A stretch of 64,000 bases of DNA from Paracoccus sp. N5 (GCF_000371965.1 NZ_AQUO01000001.1:924001-988000), one strand, 5' to 3'; shown: positions 7,372-16,432, counted from the first letter of the stretch. The notes: a model not told the origin generated them from the sequence alone. Program-made: numbers and translations.

Positions 7372-9068
7372 AGATCCTGTTCTACAACTGGGCGCAGTTC
7401 GACAACCCGACCATGGCGGGCGGCGGTGTCACCATGTATCTGCGCAACATCATCGACGAGCTCCTGTCGCGCGACGGCGTCGAGGTCTATTTCCTGTCCT
7501 CGGGCGACAAGTATCGCTTCTTCGACCGCGAGCCCCGGATCGAGCCGACCGCGAACGTCTATAACAACTCGCGGCTCAAGACCTTCACGCTGTACAATTC
7601 GCCGATCAAGGCGCCGGCGCATGACGCCTTCTATTCGGTCGACCAATGGCTGCGCGACGATGTCACGCCGCGGCTGATCGGCGAATTCATCCAGGCGCAC
7701 GGCCCCTTCGACGCCTTCCACATCCACAACCTGGAAGGCATCGGCTCGGGCGTGCTGGCGCTGCCCAAGGGCGACAAGCTGCGGCGGCTGTTCTATACCT
7801 TCCACAATTACATGCCGGTCTGCCCGCAGATCGAGCTGCTCTACGACAACCGCCTGCCCTGCACCGATTATCACGACGGCGCGCGCTGCACCGGCTGCCT
7901 GGGCCACGACCGGCGCATGGCCGACCTGATCGCCTTCGACCGCGTCGGCGCCTCGCTCAAGGGGCGCGGGCTGGCCGGGCATCCGCTGGGCGGCTTCCTG
8001 TTCGACGCCTTCGCCGGCACCAAGTCCTGGGCCAAGGCGCTGCGCAATCTGTTCAACGACCTGCGCCACGGCTTGCGCACCCGCTTCCGCCACTGGCACC
8101 TGCGGCCCAGGACCGAACCGGGGCGGACGAATTCCTGGCGGGCCACGCCGCGCACGCCCGACCCGGTGCCGCTGCCGCCGCGCGACCCGATCCTGGACAG
8201 CACCGCCTATCGCCAATGGCGCGAGGCGAACGGCCGCGCCCTGCATGACAATGCCGACGGCATCTTCGCGGTCTCGGACCTCTGCGGCCAGACCGCCATG
8301 CGCTTCCTGCCGCCCGGCACCCGGGTCGAGACCCTGCTGCTGCCCATCGACATCGAGATCCCGCTCTCGGAACGGCAGGAACTGCGCGACACGCGCGAGA
8401 TCCTGCGCGCCAAGGTCAATCCCCCGGCCGAGAAGGACGAGGACGACATCGCCCCCGCCGGTGCGCGCCAGGTCTCGAACGCGCCCGAGGGCGTCACCCT
8501 GTCCTTCATCGGCTACGACATCCCCTCGAAGGGCCTTCCCTTCCTGATCGACGCGCTGGCCCAGATCGACGACCCGTTCTATCGCGACCATGTCGACCTC
8601 CTGATCGTCGCCCGCATGGGGCCGCAGCGCGAACGCCAGCTCGCGCAGCTCGAGACCCGCTTCCGCAGCGTGCGGATCGTGCCCAGCTATGCGCGCGAGC
8701 AGATCGCGGCGCTGTCGCAGCTGATCGACCTGAACGTGGTGCCCTCGATCTGGTGGGAGACCTTCAACCAGGTCACGGTCGAGCTGGCGCGCCTGGGCGT
8801 GCCCTCGCTGGTTTCAAGCCATGTCGGCGCCAAGCAGACCCTGACCCGGCCCGAGGACTTCGTCTTCGAGGCCGGCGACGCCGCCGATTTCCGCGCCAAG
8901 CTGGACCGTCTGGTGCGCGACCCCGCCCTGCGCGACAGCTTCTTCGACGAGGAATTGCAGATGCCCTCGCTGGCCCAGCACGTGGACTGGCTGCTGGAGC
9001 GTTATCGGGGAAAACAACAAGACAAGGCAGGTCACATCGGTGACGTTACTGAAAGGATGACAGGCTAG
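7368..9068 (+). CDS. Glycosyltransferase family 4
   Basis: A 566-residue GT-B-type glycosyltransferase. The N-terminal domain begins MKILFYNWAQFDNPTMAGGG, the donor/acceptor cleft signature of GT4. A Cys-rich insertion, CPQIELLYDN...CTDYHDGARCTGC near residues 150-185, is typical of GT4 enzymes that make surface polysaccharides. The C-terminal domain (GFIGYDIPSKG-like from about residue 375, VPSIWWETFNQVTVELARLGVP near 460-480) carries the E-x7-E-type region. ATG 7368 overlaps the preceding stop by 4 bases. A charged insert near 345-365 (EKDEDDIAPAG) is unusual. It probably transfers a sugar to a capsule or lipid-linked glycan. Confidence 0.85.
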   Translation: MKILFYNWAQFDNPTMAGGGVTMYLRNIIDELLSRDGVEVYFLSSGDKYRFFDREPRIEPTANVYNNSRLKTFTLYNSPIKAPAHDAFYSVDQWLRDDVTPRLIGEFIQAHGPFDAFHIHNLEGIGSGVLALPKGDKLRRLFYTFHNYMPVCPQIELLYDNRLPCTDYHDGARCTGCLGHDRRMADLIAFDRVGASLKGRGLAGHPLGGFLFDAFAGTKSWAKALRNLFNDLRHGLRTRFRHWHLRPRTEPGRTNSWRATPRTPDPVPLPPRDPILDSTAYRQWREANGRALHDNADGIFAVSDLCGQTAMRFLPPGTRVETLLLPIDIEIPLSERQELRDTREILRAKVNPPAEKDEDDIAPAGARQVSNAPEGVTLSFIGYDIPSKGLPFLIDALAQIDDPFYRDHVDLLIVARMGPQRERQLAQLETRFRSVRIVPSYAREQIAALSQLIDLNVVPSIWWETFNQVTVELARLGVPSLVSSHVGAKQTLTRPEDFVFEAGDAADFRAKLDRLVRDPALRDSFFDEELQMPSLAQHVDWLLERYRGKQQDKAGHIGDVTERMTG

Positions 9069-9071
9069 AAC

Positions 9072-9953
9072 ATGCGCGGATATCTGTTCTGCATCGGAGC
9101 GGCGAAATCAGGGACGACCTGGCTTTATGAGCAATTGCGCCATTCCCCGGAGATCTATTTCAGCCCAGAAAAAGAGCTGCATTATTTCTTCTCCCGCTAT
9201 GGCAGTTTCGACCGCCTGCCCAACAACAACCGTTTCAGGTCGCTTCAAGCCTTCGTCAACCTGGCGGCGCAGAACTATCAGTCAAAGCTGCCCGACGGCG
9301 AATATGCACGCAAGTTTTCGTTCTTCGAGAAGAACCTGAGCTGGTATCAGAATTTCGCCAGGGGTCCGGTCTGCGACAGCTGGTATCGTCAGCTTTTCGG
9401 CGACGCCCGCCCGCATCAATATGCCTGTGACTTCAGCCCCTCCACCAGCAAGATCGGCCTTGATGGCGTCCACGCCATCCGAGCGCTGGGACCTGACGTC
9501 AAACTTATCTACATCCTGCGCAATCCGGTAAAGCGACTTTGGTCGCATCTGAAGTTCCATGCCGAGTTCATGGGCCGTTGGGAGGAAGTCAGAAACTATT
9601 CCCCTGACCAGATGCTTCGTTTCATCAAGGATTTCGACCTGGATGAGGACGGCCAGTATGCACGGCATCTGGAGCGGTTCCTTCAGGTCTTTGATCGCAA
9701 GAACATTCTCGTCCTGGACTTCGACGACATCAGATCCGAACCGGCCGGCCTGATGGGCAAGGTTGCGGACTTCCTCGATATCCGCCCCCTGGAGCTTCCC
9801 GAAAGCGCGCGTGAAGCCGTTAACGTCAGTTCGCGCATGGATATGCCGCAGGGCCTGCTGGATGGCTTCAAGTCCGAGATGCTCAGGGACACCCGAATCC
9901 TGGACGGGCTGGGCGTCGACTTCGTGCGGAAATGGTATTCCAGCCTGGAATAA
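9072..9953 (+). CDS. PAPS-dependent sulfotransferase
   Basis: A 293-residue protein with the 5'-phosphosulfate-binding loop GAAKSGTTWLYEQLR near residues 8-22 and the 3'-phosphate-binding segment ILRNPVKRLWSHLKF near 146-160, both defining sulfotransferases that use PAPS; overall it resembles carbohydrate sulfotransferases (PF00685 type). It starts 3 bases after the glycosyltransferase stop, suggesting an operon and sulfation of the glycan product. Base composition differs: 63 of 120 bases in 9541..9660 are G or C, well below the neighbouring genes, which suggests separate acquisition. Confidence 0.85.
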   Translation: MRGYLFCIGAAKSGTTWLYEQLRHSPEIYFSPEKELHYFFSRYGSFDRLPNNNRFRSLQAFVNLAAQNYQSKLPDGEYARKFSFFEKNLSWYQNFARGPVCDSWYRQLFGDARPHQYACDFSPSTSKIGLDGVHAIRALGPDVKLIYILRNPVKRLWSHLKFHAEFMGRWEEVRNYSPDQMLRFIKDFDLDEDGQYARHLERFLQVFDRKNILVLDFDDIRSEPAGLMGKVADFLDIRPLELPESAREAVNVSSRMDMPQGLLDGFKSEMLRDTRILDGLGVDFVRKWYSSLE

Positions 9954-9961
9954 CAGTCGTC

Positions 9962-10912
9962 CTACCTCGGCGCCGCCGCTCGGCGCAGGCGGTCGTTGAC
10001 CGCAGCGCCGAGGCCGGTCTCGGGCACCGGCGCCACCGCGATGGGGCGGCCGTCCGCATCGGCGCGGTGCAAAAGCTCGAACAGCCGCGCCGCCGCCTCG
10101 GCGGGGTCGCCGGATTCACTGAGCGACATCTCGCCCGCGACAGGGCCGAAGCCGATCAGCAACTCGCCGGGGCGCGCCTCGCGCGCCTCCAGCCGCACTT
10201 GGGCACGGGGTGCGTAATGGCTGGTCAGCTGGCCGGGCGCGCTCGGCGCGGCGGCGTCCAGCACCGGGCGGGCCAGCGGGCGGCCCAGCACCGCCTCGAT
10301 CGCCTCGGCGGCGACGCCGCCCGGACGCAGCAGCGCCGGCGCGCCATCGACCCAGCCCAGGATCGTCGATTCCACCCCGACCGGACAGGGACCGGCATCC
10401 AGCACCGCGGCGATGCGACCGCCAAGCCCGGTCTCGGGGTCGGCGACATGGGCCGCGGCGGTCGGGCTGATCCGCCCCGAGGGATTGGCCGAGGGCGCCG
10501 CCAGCGGCCCGCCGAAGGCGCAGAGGAGGTCGCGCGCCACCGCCAGCGCCGGCACCCGGATCGCCACCGTGGACAGCCCCGCCGTCACCAGCCCGGCGAT
10601 GCCCGCGCCCGGCCGCAAGGGCAGCACCAGCGTCAGCGCCCCCGGCCAGAAGGCCCGCGCCAAGGCCAGCGCCTGTTCGTCGAACAGCGCGATGCGCTCG
10701 GCCGCCGCCAGGTCGGGTAGATGCACGATCAGCGGGTTGAAGGCCGGCCGGCCCTTGGCCTCATAGATCGCGGCGACAGCGTGCGGGTTGCGCGCGTCGC
10801 CCGCCAGCCCATAGACCGTCTCGGTCGGGATCGCGACCAGCGCGCCCTGCGCCAGCAGTTTGGCGGCCGCGGCGATGCCTTGGGAATCGGGCTTCAGGAT
10901 CCGGGTCTTCAT
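9962..10912 (-). CDS. Threonylcarbamoyl-AMP synthase (Sua5/YwlC type)
   Basis: Makes L-threonylcarbamoyl-AMP from threonine, bicarbonate and ATP for t6A37 modification of tRNAs reading ANN codons. The YrdC domain covers about residues 12-200 (ALVAIPTETVYGLAGDA, KGRPAFNPLIVHL, APSANPSGRISPT). The C-terminal Sua5 domain follows (TSHYAPRAQVRL). Length 316 residues is typical of two-domain Sua5 proteins. ATG 10912 was chosen because the conserved sequence begins right after it. The gene is convergent with the sulfotransferase gene. Within this window mtaB acts later on the same nucleotide. Confidence 0.93.
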   Translation of the reverse strand: MKTRILKPDSQGIAAAAKLLAQGALVAIPTETVYGLAGDARNPHAVAAIYEAKGRPAFNPLIVHLPDLAAAERIALFDEQALALARAFWPGALTLVLPLRPGAGIAGLVTAGLSTVAIRVPALAVARDLLCAFGGPLAAPSANPSGRISPTAAAHVADPETGLGGRIAAVLDAGPCPVGVESTILGWVDGAPALLRPGGVAAEAIEAVLGRPLARPVLDAAAPSAPGQLTSHYAPRAQVRLEAREARPGELLIGFGPVAGEMSLSESGDPAEAAARLFELLHRADADGRPIAVAPVPETGLGAAVNDRLRRAAAPR

Positions 10913-11026
10913 GCCGTTACGTGAGGTTGCGGTTGCTGGCCACCGGCCGGCACCTATGATCGGGAACAAGGGATCAGTTACGCGCCAGAGCCGCATTTGC
11001 CAAGGCGCCAGAGGGAGAGAAGTCGG

Positions 11027-12718
11027 ATGGCTTACCAGGCGCCGGTCGAACAGATCGCATTCATCCTGAACCGGATCGTGGCCTTTCCACAGCTGGCCGA
11101 AACCGAGACCTTCGCCGAGGCCACGCCCGAAACCCTGGCGGCCGTGCTGTCCGAGGCCGGCAAGCTGGCGACCGAGGTGATCGCGCCGATCAACCGCGCC
11201 GGCGACCTGACGCCCGCGCGGCTGGAGAACGGCAAGCTGCGTTCCTCGCCTGGCTATGCCGAGGCCTTCCGGGCCCTGGCCGAAGGCGGCTGGATCGGCA
11301 TCGCCGCCAACCCGGAACATGGCGGCATGGGCCTGCCGCAGGCGCTGAACATGGCGGTCAGCGAAATGATCGCCTCGGGCTGCCTGGCGCTGCAACTGAA
11401 CCCGCTCCTGACCCAGGGCCAGATCGAGGCGCTGGAGCATCACGGCAGCGACGCGCTGAAATCGCTCTATCTGCCGAAGCTGATCTCGGGCGAATGGTCG
11501 GGGACCATGAACCTGACCGAGCCGCAGGCCGGTTCCGACGTCGGCGCGCTGACCACCCGCGCGGAACGGGCCGAGGACGGCAGCTATCGCGTCACCGGGC
11601 AGAAGATCTTCATCACCTGGGGCGACAGCGACGTGACGGAAAACGTCTGCCACCTGGTGCTGGCCCGCCTGCCCGACGGCGGCAAGGGCACCCGAGGCAT
11701 CAGCCTGTTCATGGTGCCGAAATTCATCCCCGACGAGGCCGGCAACCCCGGCATTGCCAACGACCTGCGTGTCGTCAGTCTGGAGCACAAGCTGGGCATC
11801 CACGGCTCGCCCACCTGCGTCATGAGCTTCGAGGGCGCCAAGGGCTGGCTCGTGGGCGAAGAGCACAAGGGCATGGCCGCCATGTTCACCATGATGAACT
11901 GCGCCCGGCTGGGCGTCGGCATCCAGGGCGTGGCGCAGGCCGAGGCGGCCTTGCAACAGGCCGTGGCCTATGCCGCCGAGCGCAACCAGATGGGCCCGAT
12001 CATCCGCCATCCCGACGTGCGCCGGATGCTGGCCGAATCGCGGGCCGAGGTCTTTGCCGCCCGCGCGATCTGCCTGGCCTGCGCCGTGGCGCTGGACATG
12101 GCGCGGGCCACCGGGTCCGAGGACTGGGCGGCACGCGGCGCGCTGCTGACGCCCATCGCCAAGGCGCATGGCACCGATGTCGGCATCCGCGTCGCCGATA
12201 CCGCCGTGCAGGTGCATGGCGGCATGGGCTATATCGAGGAAACCGGCGCGGCGCAGTATCTGCGCGACGTGCGCATCACCGCGATCTACGAGGGCACCAA
12301 CGGCATCCAGGCCATGGACCTGGTCGGCCGCAAGCTGATGGACGGCGGCGCGGCGGCGATGGCGCTGCTGGACGAGATCCTCGACGGCGCCAAGGCAGCG
12401 CAGGCCGAAGAGCCGGAACTGGCGAACCAGGTCTGGCAGGCGGCCGAGACCCTGCGCGAGGCGACGCTGGACCTGCTCGACCGCGACCTGGATGAGCGTT
12501 TCGCCGGGGCGGTGCCCTATCTTGCCGCCTTCGCCCGGGTGCTGGGCGGGCATTTCCACCTGCGCGCCGCGACCGGCGGCGGCAGCAAACCGCTGGCCCG
12601 GATCTATATCGCCCGCATCCTGCCGCATTTCGCCGCCGACCTGGCCGCCGCCCGCGCCGGGCTGGCCGATCTGCAAGCGCTTGACGAGGCGGTTTTCGCG
12701 GGCCAAATGGCCGGGTGA
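11027..12718 (+). CDS. Acyl-CoA dehydrogenase, DmdC-like long form
   Basis: FAD-dependent dehydrogenation of an acyl-CoA thioester. The 563-residue length, the N-terminus MAYQAPVEQIAFILNRI and the extra C-terminal domain after about residue 440 are features of the long-form family that includes methylmercaptopropionyl-CoA dehydrogenase (DmdC). Core motifs: GEWSGTMNLTEPQAGSDVGA near 155-175, KIFITWGDSD near 195, QVHGGMGYIEETGAAQYLRD near 395-415, AIYEGTNGIQAMDL near 420. A GAGGGAGAG site precedes ATG 11027. Its stop overlaps the GTG of the MBL hydrolase, so the two are coupled. The true substrate is not evident. Confidence 0.9.
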   Translation: MAYQAPVEQIAFILNRIVAFPQLAETETFAEATPETLAAVLSEAGKLATEVIAPINRAGDLTPARLENGKLRSSPGYAEAFRALAEGGWIGIAANPEHGGMGLPQALNMAVSEMIASGCLALQLNPLLTQGQIEALEHHGSDALKSLYLPKLISGEWSGTMNLTEPQAGSDVGALTTRAERAEDGSYRVTGQKIFITWGDSDVTENVCHLVLARLPDGGKGTRGISLFMVPKFIPDEAGNPGIANDLRVVSLEHKLGIHGSPTCVMSFEGAKGWLVGEEHKGMAAMFTMMNCARLGVGIQGVAQAEAALQQAVAYAAERNQMGPIIRHPDVRRMLAESRAEVFAARAICLACAVALDMARATGSEDWAARGALLTPIAKAHGTDVGIRVADTAVQVHGGMGYIEETGAAQYLRDVRITAIYEGTNGIQAMDLVGRKLMDGGAAAMALLDEILDGAKAAQAEEPELANQVWQAAETLREATLDLLDRDLDERFAGAVPYLAAFARVLGGHFHLRAATGGGSKPLARIYIARILPHFAADLAAARAGLADLQALDEAVFAGQMAG

Positions 12719-13737
12719 TACGCAGCGAGACCCATACCATCCCGCCCGAAGGCGAGGCGCATGAGATCGCCCCCGGCGTGCTGTGGCTGCAAATGCCGCT
12801 GCCCTTCAAGCCCGATACCGTCAACGTCTATGCCTTCCGCGACGCCGAGGGCTGGACACTGGTCGATACCGGGCTCGACAGCCGCCGCGGCCGGGCGCTG
12901 TGGCAAAGGATCCTGCAAGGCCCGCTGGCCGGCGCGCCGGTGACGCGGGTCATCGTCACCCATCACCACATCGATCACATGGGCCTTGCCGGCTGGTTCG
13001 TGGCCCAGGGGGCCGAGCTCTGGACCTCGCGCACGGCCTGGCTGATGGCGCGGATGGGCATCCTCGATCTGCAAGAGCGGCCGACGCCGCAGGCGCTGGC
13101 CTTCTGGCGCCGCGCCGGCATGCCGCTCGATCTGGTCGAGGAACGCAGCGGCGAGCGGCCCTTCAACAGCGCCGATTTCTGCGCCCCGCTGCCGCCCGGC
13201 TATCGCCGGCTGCGCGAGGGCCAGCAGATCAGCTTCGGCAACCGGCGCTGGATTGCGCGCATGGGCAATGGCCACGCGCCCGAGCATGTGACGCTGTGGT
13301 CGCTCGACGACGATCTGGTGATCGGCGGCGACCAGCTTCTGGCGACCATCTCCCCCAATCTCGGCGTCTATCCGACCGAGCCCGAGGCCGATACCGTGGG
13401 CGACTGGCTGGAAAGCTGCGCGCGGCTGGCGGAATTCGCCACGCCGCAGCAGCTGATCCTGCCCGGCCACAAGCTGCCCTATCGCGGCTTGCCGACCCGG
13501 CTGCGCCAGCTAGCCGAGAACCAGCGCGCCGCGCTGAACCGCGTGGTCGAGGCGTTGCGACCCGGCCCGCTCAGCGCCGCGGACTGCTTTCCGGCGCTCT
13601 ATCGCCGGCACATCGCCAAGCCGGAATTCGGCCTCGCCCTGGCCGAGGCGGTGGGCCATATCAACCACCTGCGCGCCAGCGGCCGGGTGTGGCACGCCGG
13701 CACATCCGAAACCGGCGCAGCACTTTGGGGGGCGTGA
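12715..13737 (+). CDS. MBL-fold metallo-hydrolase
   Basis: A 340-residue metallo-beta-lactamase-fold protein with the metal site VTHHHIDHMGLAGW near residues 82-95, further ligands at GNGHAPEHV (about 184) and GGDQLLAT (about 203), and LPGHKLPYRG near 250. The C-terminal alpha-helical tail matches the LACTB2/glyoxalase-II-like branch often found beside beta-oxidation genes, which may hydrolyse a thioester. It starts with GTG overlapping the TGA of the acyl-CoA dehydrogenase. Substrate unknown; a role in CoA-thioester metabolism is inferred from the coupling. Confidence 0.85.
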   Translation: MIRSETHTIPPEGEAHEIAPGVLWLQMPLPFKPDTVNVYAFRDAEGWTLVDTGLDSRRGRALWQRILQGPLAGAPVTRVIVTHHHIDHMGLAGWFVAQGAELWTSRTAWLMARMGILDLQERPTPQALAFWRRAGMPLDLVEERSGERPFNSADFCAPLPPGYRRLREGQQISFGNRRWIARMGNGHAPEHVTLWSLDDDLVIGGDQLLATISPNLGVYPTEPEADTVGDWLESCARLAEFATPQQLILPGHKLPYRGLPTRLRQLAENQRAALNRVVEALRPGPLSAADCFPALYRRHIAKPEFGLALAEAVGHINHLRASGRVWHAGTSETGAALWGA

Positions 13738-13796
13738 CAGGCCGGCCGGCTTGCGCTATCCCTTGGCCCGACGCATCGCATTCGACGGACAGGATC

Positions 13797-13949
13797 ATGG
13801 CCTCGCATCACGAAATCACCGAACACAAGCACGGCGAAATGGACATCCGCGCCCATCAGGCAACCTTTGCCGGCTTCATCAAGGCCGCGACCTGGGTCTG
13901 CGTCCTGAGCATCGCCGTCCTGGTGTTCATGGCGCTCAGCAACGCCTGA
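13797..13949 (+). CDS. ctaH: aa3-type cytochrome c oxidase subunit IV
   Basis: A 50-residue protein with a charged N-terminus (ASHHEITEHKHGEMDIR) and a single membrane helix (ATWVCVLSIAVLVFMALS). This is the small fourth subunit of the Paracoccus aa3 oxidase, which crosses the membrane once and contacts the core subunits; deletion in P. denitrificans is known to have little effect. The match to the P. denitrificans peptide is close but not exact, as I recall that sequence, which helps place the organism. GGAC lies just ahead of ATG 13797. Confidence 0.93.
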   Translation: MASHHEITEHKHGEMDIRAHQATFAGFIKAATWVCVLSIAVLVFMALSNA

Positions 13950-13970
13950 CCCCGACCGGAGATCCGAATC

Positions 13971-14618
13971 ATGCAAAGGCGTGCCTTCCTTGCGCTGGCG
14001 CTGCCGGCCGCGCTTGCGGCCTGCGGTGCCGACCACAAATGGGCCAGCGACGAGGCCCTGCGCCAGGCGCGCTATGTCACGAACGAGCCGCCCTCGATCA
14101 CCCTCTTCACCGTGATCGGCATTCCGCGCGGCGAGGGCGGGCATTCCGCGCTGATGATCAACGGCAGCCAGCGGGTGATCTATGACCCGGCCGGCAGCTG
14201 GGAACATCCCGCCATCCCCGAGCGGGGCGACGTGCTTTACGGCATCACCCCGAACTTCAAGAATTTCTACATCGACTACCACGCGCGCGAGACCTATTGG
14301 GTCGCCGAGGACACCGTGCCGGTGTCGCTGGCCGTGGCCGATGCCGCCATCCGCGCGGTCGAGGCGCAGGGCGCCTCGAACAAAAGCTTCTGCGCCGTGA
14401 ACACCGGCCAGGCGCTGCGCAAGGTGCCGGGCTTTGCCGGCGCGCCCACGGGCCTGTCGCCGCTGAAGCTGCGCGACTGGTTCCTGACCCTGCCCGGCGT
14501 GCAGTCCAGGAAGCACATGGACGGCGATCCGGCCAACAATCACAACGTGCTGGTGCGGCAGAAAAGCGGCGTGATCGAGGGCTACGGCCAGGACGGCCAG
14601 CTTCACCCGATCAGGTAA
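13971..14618 (+). CDS. Lipoprotein of unknown function
   Basis: A 215-residue protein with a lipoprotein signal: MQRRAFLALALPAALAAC, lipobox LAAC with the modified Cys near residue 18. The start has RR, but the spacing suits Sec/Lsp export. The mature region contains HSALMINGSQRVIYDPAGSWEHPAIPERGDVLYG, which resembles NlpC-like or papain-like amidase folds in layout, and a later Cys-His pair (KSFCAVNTG, NNHNVLV). I suggest only a possible hydrolase fold. It follows ctaH by 21 bases and overlaps the convergent azlD end by 16 bases. Confidence 0.75.
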   Translation: MQRRAFLALALPAALAACGADHKWASDEALRQARYVTNEPPSITLFTVIGIPRGEGGHSALMINGSQRVIYDPAGSWEHPAIPERGDVLYGITPNFKNFYIDYHARETYWVAEDTVPVSLAVADAAIRAVEAQGASNKSFCAVNTGQALRKVPGFAGAPTGLSPLKLRDWFLTLPGVQSRKHMDGDPANNHNVLVRQKSGVIEGYGQDGQLHPIR

Positions 14619-14932
14619 AGCGCCAGGTAAAGCGCGGTCATCCCCGACAGGATGGCCGCCAGCGCATTGCGCGTCGCCACCCCCGCCACGATCGCCACCG
14701 CCGCCGCGAACAGCCGCGCCGGATCGGGCTGGCCCTGGGTTGCCGCCGGCCAGGCCACCAGCGGCGCGACGATGGCCGGCAGCACGCCGACCGCCGTATA
14801 GCGCAAGAGCCGCTGCGCCCAGACCGGCAGCGGCCGGTTGCCGAGCGCGCCGAGAAACGACCAGCGCAGCCCATAGGTGCCCAGGCCGATGGCGATGATG
14901 ATGCCCCAGATCGTCGGGTCGGAATAGGTCAT
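14603..14932 (-). CDS. azlD: AzlD-family small membrane subunit
   Basis: A 109-residue protein with about four membrane helices (PTIWGIIIAIGLGTYGLRWSF at the start, then ALGNRPLPVWAQRLLRY, VLPAIVAPLVAW, NALAAILSGMTALYLALYL). This is the usual small partner of AzlC in branched-chain amino-acid efflux. Its ATG overlaps the azlC stop by 4 bases (14929..14932), so the two subunits are translationally coupled. Confidence 0.9.
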   Translation of the reverse strand: MTYSDPTIWGIIIAIGLGTYGLRWSFLGALGNRPLPVWAQRLLRYTAVGVLPAIVAPLVAWPAATQGQPDPARLFAAAVAIVAGVATRNALAAILSGMTALYLALYLIG

Positions 14933-15714
14933 GGCAGGGAAGCTCCGGTCCGGGCGCGGCGCCGCTCCAGCGCCAGTTCGGTCAGGGCGCCGGCCGCCAT
15001 CGCCAGCGGCGCCGCGACGAACAGGCCCATCCCCGACGGCAGGAAGGCAAAGACCAGCGCCGCCGTGACCGCGACCAGCGCCGCCACCAGATGCGGCAGA
15101 CTGCGCAGCGCCGGCGCGATCAGCGCGATGAAGGTGATCGGCACCGCGAAATCCAGCGCCCAGCTTTCCGGGATCGCCCGGCCCATCACCGCGCCCATGG
15201 CCGCAGCCACGAACCAGGGCACGCAGGTCGCCAGCGCCGCGCCCAGGAAATAGCCCAGCCGCTGCGGCATGCTCAGGCGCGGGTTGCGCTCGTAATGCTG
15301 GACCGACAGCGCATAGGTCTGGTCGATCAGCACATAGGACACCCAGGCCCGGTCGCGCGGCCGCGCCGCGCCCAGCCAGGGCACCAGCGCGGCGGAATAC
15401 ATCGCCATGCGCAGGTTCACCGCCACCGCCGAGACGATCACCACCAGCGCCGGGGCCTGGTCCGTGATCAGCTGCACCGCGGTGAACTGCGAGGCTCCGG
15501 CCAGCACCAGCACGGTGAAGCCCATGGTCTTGGCCAGGTCGAGCCCCGCGTCCGAGGCGACCACGCCGAACAGCAGGCCAAAGGGCAGCAGCACCAGGAT
15601 GAAGGGCAATGCCTGCAGAAAGCCGTGCCGGACGCATTGCCGGGGCGTGCGCGCCAGGGCGCGGGCCTGCTCGGGCGTCGGCTCGGTCGCGCTGGCTGGG
15701 GTGGGGGCTGGCAT
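14929..15714 (-). CDS. azlC: AzlC-family transporter, large subunit
   Basis: A 261-residue inner-membrane protein. The conserved stretch FILVLLPFGLLFGVVASDAGLD near residues 37-58 and AGASQFTAVQLI near 73 are the AzlC hallmark; helices follow to ALVAVTAALVFAFLP near 225. AzlC with AzlD exports branched-chain amino acids or analogues (azaleucine resistance in Bacillus). The first 30 residues are polar and Pro-rich. Divergent from the acetyltransferase gene. Confidence 0.92.
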   Translation of the reverse strand: MPAPTPASATEPTPEQARALARTPRQCVRHGFLQALPFILVLLPFGLLFGVVASDAGLDLAKTMGFTVLVLAGASQFTAVQLITDQAPALVVIVSAVAVNLRMAMYSAALVPWLGAARPRDRAWVSYVLIDQTYALSVQHYERNPRLSMPQRLGYFLGAALATCVPWFVAAAMGAVMGRAIPESWALDFAVPITFIALIAPALRSLPHLVAALVAVTAALVFAFLPSGMGLFVAAPLAMAAGALTELALERRRARTGASLP

Positions 15715-15783
15715 GGATTGGGCTCGTCAAACGCCTTGGACTGCGGCAGATAGGCGCATCCGCCGCCGAATGACAAGCCGCCC

Positions 15784-16383
15784 ATGACCGCGCCCCTGCC
15801 CCGCCCCATGCCGCCGCCCCGCATCGCGCAGGGCGTGCCGCCCGCGCTGCACCGGGCGGCGGCGGCGCTCTATTGGCGGCATTTCGGCCGGCAGATCCTG
15901 CCCGTCCCGGTCCCGGCGCGGCGAGGCATCGCGCTGGTTGCCGCCGCCATGCGGCCCGGCCAGGCGCTGGTCGCGCTGTCGGCGCGGGGCGGGCTCGTGG
16001 GTCTTGTCGGGCTGCGCGACGCCGGGGGCGGCTTTCTCGCCCCCGGGCCCGGCAGCTTCGTCGCGGTCTGGGGCCGCGCGGGCGGGCGGCTGCGGCATCT
16101 GTCGACCGCGCTCTATCGTCCCGGCCAGGGCACGACGGATCTGGTGCTGGACGGGCTGGCGACGCATCCGCACTGGCGCCGGCAAGGCGTCGCCCGGGCG
16201 CTGGTCCGCGCGGCGATGGCCGAGGCGCGGGCGCGCGGCCATCACGGCCTGCGCGTCGAAGTCGAGGCCCGCAACCACGCCGCCCTGGCCGCCTGGCGCG
16301 CGCTCGGCTTTCAGCCCCTGCCACGGCAGAGGCTGGGCTGGCCCTGGACAGCACCGGCGCATGTGCTGCGGCTGCCGGTTTAA
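15784..16383 (+). CDS. GNAT-family N-acetyltransferase
   Basis: A 199-residue protein whose C-terminal half carries the acetyl-CoA-binding motif A, LATHPHWRRQGVARALVRAA near residues 125-144 (R-x-x-G-x-A), followed by RVEVEARNHAALAAWRALGF, the motif-B helix of GNAT enzymes. The N-terminal half is less conserved. Substrate cannot be read. Monocistronic: divergent from azlC and convergent with the next gene. Confidence 0.85.
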   Translation: MTAPLPRPMPPPRIAQGVPPALHRAAAALYWRHFGRQILPVPVPARRGIALVAAAMRPGQALVALSARGGLVGLVGLRDAGGGFLAPGPGSFVAVWGRAGGRLRHLSTALYRPGQGTTDLVLDGLATHPHWRRQGVARALVRAAMAEARARGHHGLRVEVEARNHAALAAWRALGFQPLPRQRLGWPWTAPAHVLRLPV

Positions 16384-16432
16384 CAGGCCGCTGCAACAAA
16401 GGGGCGAGAAAGCAGGAAACTTGCCTCGAATT

